A DNA stretch of 64,000 bases, taken from the NCBI GenBank assembly GCA_964636985.1, contig CAZWSX010000013.1:124001-188000 (forward strand), read 5' to 3'. How positions within the stretch are numbered: the stretch's first letter is position 1; every line of letters begins with the position of its first letter. The stretch is from CAZWSX01 sp964636985. GTDB taxonomy: Bacteria > Planctomycetota > Planctomycetia > Pirellulales > Pirellulaceae. Both the position numbers and the translations under genes were made by a program. The notes below the pieces were generated by a model. The model worked only from the letters and a program-made list of their open reading frames with translations, ran no database searches and was not told the DNA's origin. Of the stretch, positions 53,408 through 61,749 are shown one piece after another.

Positions 53408-54514
53408 ATGCGAAAGTCCCTCGCCCGATACTTAGTAGGATTGGCTTTGGTAGGGATCGCGCTTGGCTTGGGAGGGAACGCCAAGGCGGGATGGCTGAGG
53501 CGTCGGCGTTGTCGGCCAGTGATGTGCCGGCCAGTTTGCCCCAAGCCGGTTGTTTGCCAACCTGTGGTGTGCACCCCAAAGCCGGCTCCGGTCGTCTGCT
53601 GCCAATCGACGCTTACGACCACGTCTGTGGTAACACCCGCATCCGCAGCGCCTCCGTCGGCGCCCACAATCGCCGCGCCGCCAGCTCCGCCAAAGCCGGA
53701 CCATACGCCCACCCTGGCTCCTGAAAAGAAGCCGGCGAAAGCACTTGAGCCGACACCCGCACTTCCTGCAAAGACACCGCCTTCACAGACACCGCCCCCC
53801 AAAGTCAACAAGGCGGAACCCGAGAAGACCAAAGCGCCCGCTGAGATCACCGACGAGAAAGTCGACGAACTCTTCAAGGACAACCCCAAGCCGGAAGAAG
53901 TGAAGCCCGGCGAAAAGAAGCCCGCCCAAGACGTCGACGACTTGTTCAGCGACCCCAAGGAACCGGCTGCCGAAGAAGCAACCGAAGAACCATCTGAGGA
54001 GATGGAAGAAGAAAAGCCGGCCGAGGAAGGCGCTGAAGCAGAAGCCGACGAAGAAATGTCGGACGAGGAAATGCCCGGCGAAGACGTCGATGCCCCAGCG
54101 GATGACGAAGAAATGCCGGCCGAGGAAGCAGAAGAACCAGCAGCAGACGACGCCGCGTCGGATGATTCATCGGAAGACGGCAATGTCGAGGAAGCTTCCG
54201 CCGAAGAAGACGTTGACGAAGCCGCTGAAGACGAAGCGACCGACGCCGACACGCTTAAGCCACCCAAGAAGGCCACCGACGATCTGTTCGGCGCCAGCGC
54301 ACAGCCGCAGCTTCGCGAGTGGGTCGATATCACCGGCCAACACAAGGTCGAAGCTCGCCTGGTCGCCGTGTTCGACGGCAAAGTCCGCCTGCTCAAGACG
54401 ACCGGCCGAACCACCACGGTCGCGATCTCGACGTTGAGCCCGGTTGACCAGCGCTACATCGCAAAACTGGTCGCCACGCGCGGCCCCGGCCCCATCGAGT
54501 TCGCCGTGCGGTAA
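53408..54514 (+). CDS. SHD1-domain exported protein with Cys-rich and acidic linker
   Basis: 368 residues. A signal peptide (SLARYLVGLALVGIALGLGGNAKA) is followed by a short Arg-rich and Cys/Pro-rich stretch (RRRRCRPVMCRPVCPKP, CQPVVCTPKP), a Pro/Ala linker and ~150 residues dominated by Glu, Asp and Ala (EEATEEPSEEMEEEKPAEE). The C-terminal ~70 residues (REWVDITGQHKVEARLVAVFDGKVRLLKTTGRTTTVAISTLSPVDQRYIAKL) are an SHD1 (SLA1 homology) domain, common in planctomycete exported proteins. The acidic linker could bind calcium or be flexible. Start ATG 53408 has AAGTGAGAAAG upstream. It is convergent with the DapA-like gene, six bases apart. Confidence 0.85.
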   Translation: MRKSLARYLVGLALVGIALGLGGNAKAGWLRRRRCRPVMCRPVCPKPVVCQPVVCTPKPAPVVCCQSTLTTTSVVTPASAAPPSAPTIAAPPAPPKPDHTPTLAPEKKPAKALEPTPALPAKTPPSQTPPPKVNKAEPEKTKAPAEITDEKVDELFKDNPKPEEVKPGEKKPAQDVDDLFSDPKEPAAEEATEEPSEEMEEEKPAEEGAEAEADEEMSDEEMPGEDVDAPADDEEMPAEEAEEPAADDAASDDSSEDGNVEEASAEEDVDEAAEDEATDADTLKPPKKATDDLFGASAQPQLREWVDITGQHKVEARLVAVFDGKVRLLKTTGRTTTVAISTLSPVDQRYIAKLVATRGPGPIEFAVR

Positions 54515-54520
54515 CGGCCG

Positions 54521-55429
54521 CTACTTGATTGCTTGATTCACCAAGTCGTCGAGACGATCGATCTCTTGAATCGTCTCCGGATCGAGGGTCCACCCCAGGG
54601 GCCCTCGGCGGCGCTCGCTCTGGAAGATGCCGTGCTTGCGTAACAAGTACTTTTCCACGGCCAAGAATCCATCCAACCCCGCTTGAATCTGGATGGCCAC
54701 CATCGCGCACACCGGCAGGTACGCTCGGTAAACCGCTGCATTGTCGCCCCGCGCGAGTGCCTTCCAAATGAACACCTGCGCCGCGATCATCTCCATCCCT
54801 GGCATCGTTCCGGCAATGCCGCGGCGATAACAATCGACCAGGTGAATCCCGCCGCTTCCATCGAAGATCCGCGCCTGCCCCGCCGTCGCATCGCGCAGCG
54901 TCGAGACGCTCGGCCCGATGGGCTGCGCTTCCGGCTTGAAAACGATTTTCTCGTTGCCATAGCGATCGAGCAGCGTCCGGTACACCGACATCGGAATCGA
55001 TTGCCCCACGTAGCCCGACGCATCCTGCACGATCACGGGAATCTCGATCGCGTCGGCCAATGCGATGTAGTGGCTCGCCAGCGCATCGGCCCCCAAGCGG
55101 ACCGTGGTAGGCGGCGGGACCATCACCGCATCGCATCCCAACTGCTGCGCTTCGCGCGCCAAGGCAATCGTTTGTTTGGTGCTCTCCGAGCCCACGCCGG
55201 CGAACACACTGCCGCGTCCGGCCGTGAACTCCACCGCCATTCGCGTCAAATCGCAACGCTCGTCGGCCGAAAGCCGCAGCAACTCCGAAACCATCCCGGT
55301 CCCCACGCCATCGATCCCGGCCGCAAAGCCGTGGTCGATCTCGCGCTTCAAATCGTCGGCGCAAATCGCGTCGTGGTCGTCGAAAGGGGTTTGCAGAATT
55401 CCAAGAACACCGTGAAGACGTTTAGGCAT
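54521..55429 (-). CDS. DapA-like (dihydrodipicolinate synthase family) aldolase
   Basis: 302 residues from the ATG at 55429. TIM-barrel Schiff-base family: GVGTGMVSEL (GTGE-like), catalytic Lys165 in KIVFKPEAQP. The usual YNVPGRT loop is replaced by VQDASGY, so Tyr140 lies in a different context and the substrate is probably not the lysine-pathway one. Other family members act on sialic acid, keto-deoxy sugars or hydroxyproline. An upstream frame to 55528 is not used. It follows the ABC-GNAT gene by 70 bases on the same strand. Confidence 0.85.
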   Translation of the reverse strand: MPKRLHGVLGILQTPFDDHDAICADDLKREIDHGFAAGIDGVGTGMVSELLRLSADERCDLTRMAVEFTAGRGSVFAGVGSESTKQTIALAREAQQLGCDAVMVPPPTTVRLGADALASHYIALADAIEIPVIVQDASGYVGQSIPMSVYRTLLDRYGNEKIVFKPEAQPIGPSVSTLRDATAGQARIFDGSGGIHLVDCYRRGIAGTMPGMEMIAAQVFIWKALARGDNAAVYRAYLPVCAMVAIQIQAGLDGFLAVEKYLLRKHGIFQSERRRGPLGWTLDPETIQEIDRLDDLVNQAIK

Positions 55430-55499
55430 AGGGGGCGATCGGCCTGAAAAGGTGAGAATGTCGCGAGGTGGGTCGCCCGACATTCTGCCTTGTTTCGGA

Positions 55500-56627
55500 T
55501 CACGTGTCCATTTGCGGTAGGAACACAAACGTCGCGGTCAATCGATCGTCGCTGGTGCGAATTTTCTTTCCCCAGCGACACTGTTTTGAGGCCACGCCCA
55601 CGCGGTGGATGCCCGTCGCGCGCCACCACGCGCTGGCCCGGCAATGCGCCAACACCGCCGGATGGCTGGCGCGGATCGAGCAGCGAAAGCCCGCGGCAGT
55701 CTCAAGGCGGCAAACCTCGTCGGCCAGTTGCATGCCGATGCCGAGCCCTTGCGCCTCCGGCACCACAACCAAACGCGAAATCCGTTTTTGCCCTGGCTTC
55801 CCCCAAATGCCGACCGTCGCACAAAACGCCAACGGACGATTTCTCCACGACGCGACATAACACGTCGCCCCGCGCGGAAGCTCGCCGCTCAAATAGTGGT
55901 GCCTGGCGAACGCCGCCCAAATGCTTTGCGGCGCTCTCTCGATTCTCCAACGCATCGGCGCCGCAGGTCGTGGAGGTTTCGTCGAGACTTTGCCGCTCGC
56001 CAAATCGAGCGTCCAATCGGGGCGAAGCCACGGCAGCACGTCGCTGTGGCAAGTAACGGCCACCAGTCGAATGTCGAACGTGCCGCTGCGAATCGCTTTC
56101 GCCAGCGCCGTCGCAGCCGAGCGAGCCGTCAGGCGATCGACTGACGATGTGAACTCGTCGACGACAACCAGCGGCGATGTTTCACCGCGGTGCTTCGCAC
56201 TCGCAATTCTCAAAGCCAAACTGGCGCGAAACTGCTCGCCGCACGATAATACGCAAAACGGCTTGAGCCACGCCGGCGGGCTATTGAGCCCCACAGCAGC
56301 CAGCAACCGCAACAATCGCTTGATCGGCATTGCGGGAAAAGCGTCGACAACGGCTCGCTCGAGTGGCCATGCGACTCTGCGTTCCACGTCAGCAGCCGGT
56401 GGGCCAAACAGGTTCCTCGCGACACTCGTCTTGCCCGCGCCGGAAGGGCCCACAATTGCGGCGATTTTCCAGGCCGATTCGAGCGGCGGCCGCTCGTACG
56501 ACACGTTGGTCGTAAGCTGCTCTGTCCATGGAATATCGAACATGCCGGCCAATTGCGCGGCGCGAAATGATTCGACGAGTGGCGTCGAAAGCTCGAGCGA
56601 AATCGTTTCTGCCCGATTGCATTTCAT
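55500..56627 (-). CDS. ABC ATPase fused to GNAT-like acyltransferase domain
   Basis: 375 residues. ATPase part (~1-215): Walker A GPSGAGKT (60-67), an ABC signature-like LSCGEQFRASLAL (127-139; LSGGQ is usual), Walker B SPLVVVDEFTSSVD (151-164) with Asp157 and Glu158, and a CHSD switch histidine (193-196). GNAT-like part (~225-360): WAAFARHHYLSGELPRGATCYV, a core strand SRLVVVPEAQGLGIGMQLADEV with the acyl-CoA loop QGLGIG (293-298), and SHPAVLAHCRASAWW. This is not a transporter: no membrane domain is present or adjacent. The start ATG (56627) overlaps the stop of the small upstream gene as ATGA, so the two are translationally coupled. The fold combination resembles Mom-type DNA-modifying acyltransferases joined to an ATPase, but that is inference. 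Confidence 0.85.
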   Translation of the reverse strand: MKCNRAETISLELSTPLVESFRAAQLAGMFDIPWTEQLTTNVSYERPPLESAWKIAAIVGPSGAGKTSVARNLFGPPAADVERRVAWPLERAVVDAFPAMPIKRLLRLLAAVGLNSPPAWLKPFCVLSCGEQFRASLALRIASAKHRGETSPLVVVDEFTSSVDRLTARSAATALAKAIRSGTFDIRLVAVTCHSDVLPWLRPDWTLDLASGKVSTKPPRPAAPMRWRIERAPQSIWAAFARHHYLSGELPRGATCYVASWRNRPLAFCATVGIWGKPGQKRISRLVVVPEAQGLGIGMQLADEVCRLETAAGFRCSIRASHPAVLAHCRASAWWRATGIHRVGVASKQCRWGKKIRTSDDRLTATFVFLPQMDT

Positions 56628-56917
56628 AGAACCAACAATCGCACGCGGTGCTTTTTGCGAAGCTGTTGAAAAAGCCTCTTTTGTTCGTTTTCATCGCGGC
56701 ATGTCACGACGATCTGGTAGATATTCGGCGAAACAGTTCGTTCCAAGCGCGCACGTTCAGGCACGTTTGCGGGATGCCGAGTCTCACCGGCGGCGTAATC
56801 TTTTTTTCCACTCACAGCAGTGGTTCCCTTAAACGGTTTTGATGATGTCGCTTTTTTCACGTCGCGGCGAATCCAAGACAGGACGACAACTCGCAATGCA
56901 GTGCTGCCGAATTGCAC
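56624..56917 (-). CDS. Small protein coupled to the ABC-GNAT gene
   Basis: 97 residues from a GTG at 56917; later starts are possible. The stop overlaps the next start (ATGA), a strong sign that it is real. The first 50 residues are basic and irregular (IRRDVKKATSSKPFKG, RARLERTV), and the last ~33 (NIYQIVVTCRDENEQKRLFQQLRKKHRVRLLVL) look like a strand-helix-strand unit with conserved-looking polar residues. I do not recognise a named family. It probably acts with the ABC-GNAT protein. The GTG start and the absence of a clear ribosome site keep the N-terminus uncertain. Confidence 0.65.
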   Translation of the reverse strand: MQFGSTALRVVVLSWIRRDVKKATSSKPFKGTTAVSGKKDYAAGETRHPANVPERARLERTVSPNIYQIVVTCRDENEQKRLFQQLRKKHRVRLLVL

Positions 56918-56969
56918 GAGAATGACGAGACTTTTTTCGCCGGAAGTCTATACAAACGTCTACATCCCT

Positions 56970-56978
56970 TGTGGATAA
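56970..56978 (-). promoter_or_regulatory. Perfect DnaA-box sequence
   Basis: TGTGGATAA, the exact complement of TTATCCACA, in the spacer between the small coupled gene (-) and the histone-like gene (+). A single site, so a regulatory or chance match rather than an origin. Confidence 0.45.
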
Positions 56979-57016
56979 CTGTTGAAGAGTCGCGCCAAGT
57001 AATTCACCGAAATCGG

Positions 57017-57050
57017 AAGGCCCTTTTGGGGGGCTTTTTCCCTCCCAAAA
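57017..57050 (+). promoter_or_regulatory. Two mutually exclusive leader hairpins
   Basis: AAG-GCCC can pair with GGGGGG-CTT (57017-57036). The overlapping TTTTGGGGGG can instead pair with CCC-T-CCCAAAA (57024-57050) around a CTTTTT loop. The two structures share bases and cannot form together. They end 80 bases before the histone-like gene, so an attenuator is conceivable. Confidence 0.35.
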
Positions 57051-57129
57051 TTTCGCCACACCTTTCCCAAGAAAACCCTTCCGCTCTCGCGCGATGCCGA
57101 CTATCGTGTGTGCCGAAGGGGAATGCCAC

Positions 57130-57492
57130 ATGGCAAAGAAGAAATCCGCCAAAAAAGCCGCCTCGAAGAAGTCGACTCCTGCAAAAGCAAAAACGAGTTC
57201 CACTAAGACTCGGGGTGCCAAAAAGTCGGCCCCCAAAGCGGCTGCAAGCGCAGATCGTTCGGCACGGAAAGAGCCTTATTCGGTGGACCGGATCGAGAAG
57301 GTCGTCGACCGCATGCGCGACCAGGCCGCGCGGCTCTCGCAACTCGTCCGCGCCATGAACGACGGCAAAGTCGACGAAATCGTCATCGACGGCCACGCGA
57401 TGCTCCTTCGCGGATTGAATCAAATCGACAATTTCGCCGACAACGCCTCGCGCAGCCTCCGCGAAGCAAAAGCCGACGGCAAAACCCGCTAG
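57130..57492 (+). CDS. Histone-like Lys/Ala-rich protein
   Basis: 120 residues from the ATG at 57130, with AAGGGGAAT upstream; an ATG at 57094 is in frame but precedes an atypical cysteine-rich start. The first ~50 residues are Lys/Ala/Ser/Pro repeats (MAKKKSAKKAASKKSTPAKAK) like eukaryotic H1 tails and bacterial Hc1-type proteins. The C-terminal ~65 residues (VDRIEKVVDRMRDQAARLSQLVRAMNDGKVDEIVIDGHAMLLRGLNQIDNFADNASRSL) form a helical domain that probably mediates oligomerisation. DNA-binding is inferred from composition. The shared spacer holds a DnaA box and candidate attenuator. A strong terminator follows. Confidence 0.72.
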   Translation: MAKKKSAKKAASKKSTPAKAKTSSTKTRGAKKSAPKAAASADRSARKEPYSVDRIEKVVDRMRDQAARLSQLVRAMNDGKVDEIVIDGHAMLLRGLNQIDNFADNASRSLREAKADGKTR

Positions 57493-57520
57493 GGTTAGAG
57501 CCGCAAATTTGAGTCGACAT

Positions 57521-57553
57521 CGGGACGCCGCCTTGCGCGTCCCGTTTCTTTTT
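57521..57553 (+). terminator. Strong intrinsic terminator of the histone-like gene
   Basis: GGGACG-C-CGC / GCG-CGTCCC around a CTT loop, 9-bp stem with one bulge, followed by GTTTCTTTTT. It begins 29 bases past the stop. Confidence 0.92.
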
Positions 57554-57636
57554 CAGGTCGGATTTCTTCACAAATCCCTCGCGCCACGCGGTACGCTGTT
57601 GCTCAATCGTCTTACGACTTTCGAGAGACTGCCATC

Positions 57637-58437
57637 ATGAATCGCTGGTGTTTCCCACTCGTCCTCGCCGCACTCGCGATGCACCAATCGGCCCACGGTG
57701 CGGAACTGGTCAAATCAGATACCGCCAAGCCCGACATTACGGCCACGTTTTCCATCGTCGCCGTCGATCCCGACACCGGCATCTGTGGCGCAGCGGTGGC
57801 CAGCAAGTATCCCGAAGTCGGCCGCCTTGTACCGTACGTGCGAGCCGATGTCGGCGCGTTCTGCACACAGCATCACCACGTTCCCAAGTGGGGCGAACCA
57901 GCCCTCGACATGCTCCAGAGGGGGACGCGTCCCGACGTTGTGCTTTGCGACTTGATCAAAAACGACAAGGACGCCGAACTGCGACAACTGGCCATCATCG
58001 ATATGCAAGGCCGTGCCGCCGTGCACAACCCATCGGCCGCTCCCGAAGGAAGCCGCTACTGGGGTGCAATCTCCGGCCGCTTCTACAGCTGCCAGGGAAA
58101 CACGCTCACCGGTCGCGAGGTTCTGGTCGCCATGTCGACCGCCTACGAGGAAACCGAAGGCAGCCTGGCCGATCGCCTGCTGGCTGCGCTGCTCGCCGGC
58201 GATTGCGCCGGAGGTGACCATCGCGGACGGCTGGCATCCGGAATCCGTGTCGCCAAAAAAGGAGTCCAAGGGTATTGGCTCGAACTCTACGTCGACAAGA
58301 GCGATGACGCCGTGATCGAGCTGGCGGAAAAATATGCCGAGCTCGAACACGAGGCCAAAGGCTCTTGGCCAGGCGGCAAGAGTCCATTCCAACATCCCTG
58401 CGCCGACCGTCCCGCGCCCAAAGCACCTCGCCCGTAA
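57637..58437 (+). CDS. DUF1028 exported protein (Ntn-hydrolase-like)
   Basis: 266 residues with a signal peptide (WCFPLVLAALAMHQSAHGAE). The mature protein matches DUF1028: TATFSIVAVDPDTGICGAAVASKYP at its start, GAFCTQHHHVPKWGEPALDML, AIIDMQGRAAVHNP, ISGRFYSCQGNTLTG and ADRLLAALLAGDCAGGDHRGRLASGI. The family has a predicted N-terminal-nucleophile hydrolase fold and often lies near peptidases. Here a signal peptide places it in the periplasm. It is convergent with the efflux operon, 23 bases apart. Confidence 0.9.
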   Translation: MNRWCFPLVLAALAMHQSAHGAELVKSDTAKPDITATFSIVAVDPDTGICGAAVASKYPEVGRLVPYVRADVGAFCTQHHHVPKWGEPALDMLQRGTRPDVVLCDLIKNDKDAELRQLAIIDMQGRAAVHNPSAAPEGSRYWGAISGRFYSCQGNTLTGREVLVAMSTAYEETEGSLADRLLAALLAGDCAGGDHRGRLASGIRVAKKGVQGYWLELYVDKSDDAVIELAEKYAELEHEAKGSWPGGKSPFQHPCADRPAPKAPRP

Positions 58438-58460
58438 CGTCGTCGCGATCTCAATTCGCG

Positions 58461-61400
58461 TCAAGAACCTCCAGCCAGCGTCGCTTCCGCCGGCACCGTT
58501 GGGGCATGGCCGTTGGTGGGCTCGGGTTGGCTGGCAACCCATCCCACGTCCGTAACAACGACAGGCGTTTTCGGCTCTTCGAGTGGATCGACATCCGAAT
58601 CGTGCAGGTGTTGCTCGGCCTGAGCCCGTCCAAAGAGCCAAAACAGGGCAGGGTGGACAAAGAAGTCGAGCAGCGTCGAACTAATCAGCCCTCCCAAGAT
58701 CACAGTAGCCACCGGGTGAAGAATCTCCTTCCCCGGTTCGCCGGCGGCCATCACCAGCGGAATCAATGCGATGCCGGCCGTGAGCGCCGTCATTAGCATG
58801 GGCGCCAAGCGCTCCTTGCCGGCCCGCTCAATCATCTGCGGCGTGAATGCCTCGCCTTCGTATCGCACCAGGTGCAGGTAATGGGCAATCAACAAAATGC
58901 CGTTGCGACTGGCGATCCCCGAAAGAGAAATGAAGCCCACCATACTGGCCACCGAAAGCGATTGCCCGGTGATCACCAGCGCAGCCACAGCGCCAATCGC
59001 AGCCATCGGCAGGGCCGTGAGGACCTGTAGCGACAGGTTCACCGAGTGAAACAGCGAGAACAGCGCGAAGAACATTCCCCCCAGCGACAGCAGGCCGAGG
59101 AGCAAAATCATCCGCGTCGCTTCCTGCTGGCTCTCGAATTGCCCGCTGTAGACAAAAAAGTATCCGGTCGGCAGCGTTTTGCGCATCGGATCGAGCTTGG
59201 CTTGAATTCCTTCAAGCGCGTCTGAAAGCGATACCCCTTCTTTCACGTTGCACTGCACGATGATCCGGCGACGAACGTTTTCTCGATTGACCGTATTGGG
59301 ACCGCTCCCCAACGCAATCTCGGCCACGGTTTGCAGCGATGTCTTACCGCCCGTGGGCAAATTGATCGAGAGCCGCTTGAGCTTCTCAACGTCGTTGCGG
59401 AAATCGTCATCCAACCGCACGACAAGATCGAACTTCCGCTCGCTCTGGTATACCTCGCTCACCGTCTGGCCGTTCATCGCCGTTTCGATGAAGTGATTCA
59501 CGTCGTCGACAGTCAAGCCAAGCTGCGCCAGCTTCTCGCGCCGCACCTTGATTTGCAGCTGCGGAACTTCGCTTTGTTGTTCCACGCGCAAATCGGCCAG
59601 GCCCGGAACGTCGGCGATCGCGGCCTTCATCTGGTCGGCGATCCGCCGTAGTTTGTGGAGGTCATCGCCGTAGAGCTTGATGCCGATCTTCGCTTTCACG
59701 CCCGAAAGCATCTCGGAAATCATGTGCTGCATCGGTTGTTCGACGGCGCTCACCACGCCGGCTACTTTGCTCACCTCGCCGCGAATTTCCTCGACAATTT
59801 CCTCGCGCGTCCGCCCGCTTTTGGGATCAAAACTGATGATCGTTTCCGAGACGTTCACGCCGTCCGCGTGTTCGTCGAGTTCCGCACGGCCGGTCCGCCT
59901 TCCAAAGTGAAGGACGCCCGGCACCGCCGCGATCCGTTCGTCCACCATATGGCCAATCCGATTGGACTCGCGCAGCGAGATTCCAGGCGGAAGAACCACA
60001 TTCAGCTGAGCCGTTCCTTCGTTGAACGGCGGCAGAAAGTCTTTGCCCATATTCCACGCGACCACGCCCGCCAGTCCAACCGCCAGCGCGACGGCTGTCA
60101 GAATTTGCCACGGGAAGGCCAGGCTAAAGCGAATCACGTACCCGGCGATCCACTGCAGGAACCGCAGCAGGATGCCTTCCTTTTCATGCTCCGTAGAGGG
60201 AGCATTCGGCAACAGCCAGTACGAAAGGACCGGCGTAACCGTCAGCGAAACCACCAGGCTGGCAATGATCGAAACGATGTACGCCACCCCCAGCGGCGTG
60301 AACAATCTGCCTTCCATGCCGTTGAGCGCAAACAAGGGAACGAACACCAGCACGACTAAGATCGTGCTGAAGACAATCGAGTTCCGCACTTCGCTGCTGG
60401 CCTCGTACACCACGCGAAGCGGATGCTTGGGCGACCCGGCCGCTCGATTCTCGCGCAGCCGGCGGAAGATGTTTTCGACGTCGACAATGGCATCGTCCAC
60501 CAACTCGCCAATGGCTACAGCCAAGCCGCCTAGCGTCATGGTGTTGATCGACATCCCCATCGCCTTGAAAACCAGGGCTGTCGCCACCAGCGAGAGAGGA
60601 ATGGCCGTCAACGTAATGAACGTGGTGCGAAAGTTCAGCAAGAACAAAAACAGCACGATCACGACTAAGATGCCGCCGTCGCGAAGGGCCTCGATCACGT
60701 TATCGATGCTTCGATCGATGAACTCTTTCTGCTGGTAGATCTCGCGATTGATTTTGACATCCGCCGGCAGAGACGCCTGCAAGTCGTCGAGGGCCGCCAT
60801 CACATCGGTCGTGAGTTGCCGCGTATCGGCACCGGGTTGCTTGGTGATCACCATCAGCACGCCCGGACGGCCGCTGATGCTGGCCTCGCCACGCTTATAC
60901 TGCGGCCGTTCAACAATTCTCGCCACCTGGTTGAGTAGCACTGGCCGGTCTTCGGCGGGCTTGATGACGACGTTCTGCAAATCGTCGATCGACGTGATCC
61001 GCCCCAGCGACCGGACCATCAACTCTTGCGAGCCCGATTCGACAAAGCCCCCGGTGGCGTTGGTATTGCTGGCGCGGACCGCTTTTTCGACGTCGCCCAG
61101 CGTGATCTCGTATTTGAGCAGTTGTTCGGCATCGACCAACACTTGATATTGCTTCCGCCCACCACCTGCCGCCGTCACTTGAGCCACACCCGGCACCGTG
61201 AGGAGCCTTTGGCGAATAACCCAGTCGGCATAGGTGCGGATCGCCATCGGATCGGTTTCGCCGGTCTCGCTGTACACGCCGATGTGAATCACTTGCCCCA
61301 TCAACGACGAAATGGGGGCCAGCACCGGATTGGCCTCTTGCGGCATGCGACTCGCCGCCAGCGCCACCTTCTCGGCCACGACTTGCCGGGCAATGTAGAT

Positions 61401-61706
61401 GTTCATTCCCCAATCGAATTCGACTTGCACGATCGACAGGCCAATCTGCGATTGGCTGCGAACCGCTTGCACGCCCGTCGCGCCGTTCAAAGCTGCTTCG
61501 AGAGGAAACGAAATGAGCTGTTCCACCTCTTCCGGCGCCAGCCCGTGCGCCTCGGTCATGATGGTTACGCGCGGCCGATTGAGATCGGGAAAAACGTCGA
61601 TGGGCAATTGCCGCATGACCACCGCGCCGTAAACCAACAGCGCCAGCGCCGCGACAATCGTGATCGCCCGGTATCGCAACGAAGTCTTAATGATGAAGTC
61701 GAGCAT
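58461..61706 (-). CDS. CzcA/CusA-type heavy-metal efflux RND transporter
   Basis: 1081 residues from the ATG at 61706 (MLDFIIKTSLRYRAITIV). Twelve-helix RND pump: first helix at about 15-30, PIDVFPDLNRPRVTIMTEAHGLAPEEVEQLISFPLE is the CusA/CzcA signature, and in TM4 LGGLAVAIGELVDDAIVDVENIFRRLRE carries the proton-relay acidic residues (DD...E). MLSGVKAKIGIKLYGDD is the metal-entry periplasmic region. C-terminal ~45 residues are cytoplasmic and end in a Pro/Glu-rich tail. It exports divalent or monovalent heavy metals (zinc, cobalt, cadmium, or copper/silver); the conserved three-Met set of CusA was not checked. Preceded 43 bases by its membrane-fusion partner. Confidence 0.93.
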   Translation of the reverse strand: MLDFIIKTSLRYRAITIVAALALLVYGAVVMRQLPIDVFPDLNRPRVTIMTEAHGLAPEEVEQLISFPLEAALNGATGVQAVRSQSQIGLSIVQVEFDWGMNIYIARQVVAEKVALAASRMPQEANPVLAPISSLMGQVIHIGVYSETGETDPMAIRTYADWVIRQRLLTVPGVAQVTAAGGGRKQYQVLVDAEQLLKYEITLGDVEKAVRASNTNATGGFVESGSQELMVRSLGRITSIDDLQNVVIKPAEDRPVLLNQVARIVERPQYKRGEASISGRPGVLMVITKQPGADTRQLTTDVMAALDDLQASLPADVKINREIYQQKEFIDRSIDNVIEALRDGGILVVIVLFLFLLNFRTTFITLTAIPLSLVATALVFKAMGMSINTMTLGGLAVAIGELVDDAIVDVENIFRRLRENRAAGSPKHPLRVVYEASSEVRNSIVFSTILVVLVFVPLFALNGMEGRLFTPLGVAYIVSIIASLVVSLTVTPVLSYWLLPNAPSTEHEKEGILLRFLQWIAGYVIRFSLAFPWQILTAVALAVGLAGVVAWNMGKDFLPPFNEGTAQLNVVLPPGISLRESNRIGHMVDERIAAVPGVLHFGRRTGRAELDEHADGVNVSETIISFDPKSGRTREEIVEEIRGEVSKVAGVVSAVEQPMQHMISEMLSGVKAKIGIKLYGDDLHKLRRIADQMKAAIADVPGLADLRVEQQSEVPQLQIKVRREKLAQLGLTVDDVNHFIETAMNGQTVSEVYQSERKFDLVVRLDDDFRNDVEKLKRLSINLPTGGKTSLQTVAEIALGSGPNTVNRENVRRRIIVQCNVKEGVSLSDALEGIQAKLDPMRKTLPTGYFFVYSGQFESQQEATRMILLLGLLSLGGMFFALFSLFHSVNLSLQVLTALPMAAIGAVAALVITGQSLSVASMVGFISLSGIASRNGILLIAHYLHLVRYEGEAFTPQMIERAGKERLAPMLMTALTAGIALIPLVMAAGEPGKEILHPVATVILGGLISSTLLDFFVHPALFWLFGRAQAEQHLHDSDVDPLEEPKTPVVVTDVGWVASQPEPTNGHAPTVPAEATLAGGS

Positions 61707-61749
61707 GGAAGTTGAGCCCGCGAGGGTTGAGTGAGAATGAGCAGCCGGA

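Noticed and set aside
56970..56978. Replication origin near the DnaA box
   Set aside because: Only one DnaA box, no AT-rich unwinding region, no dnaA or dnaN gene nearby.
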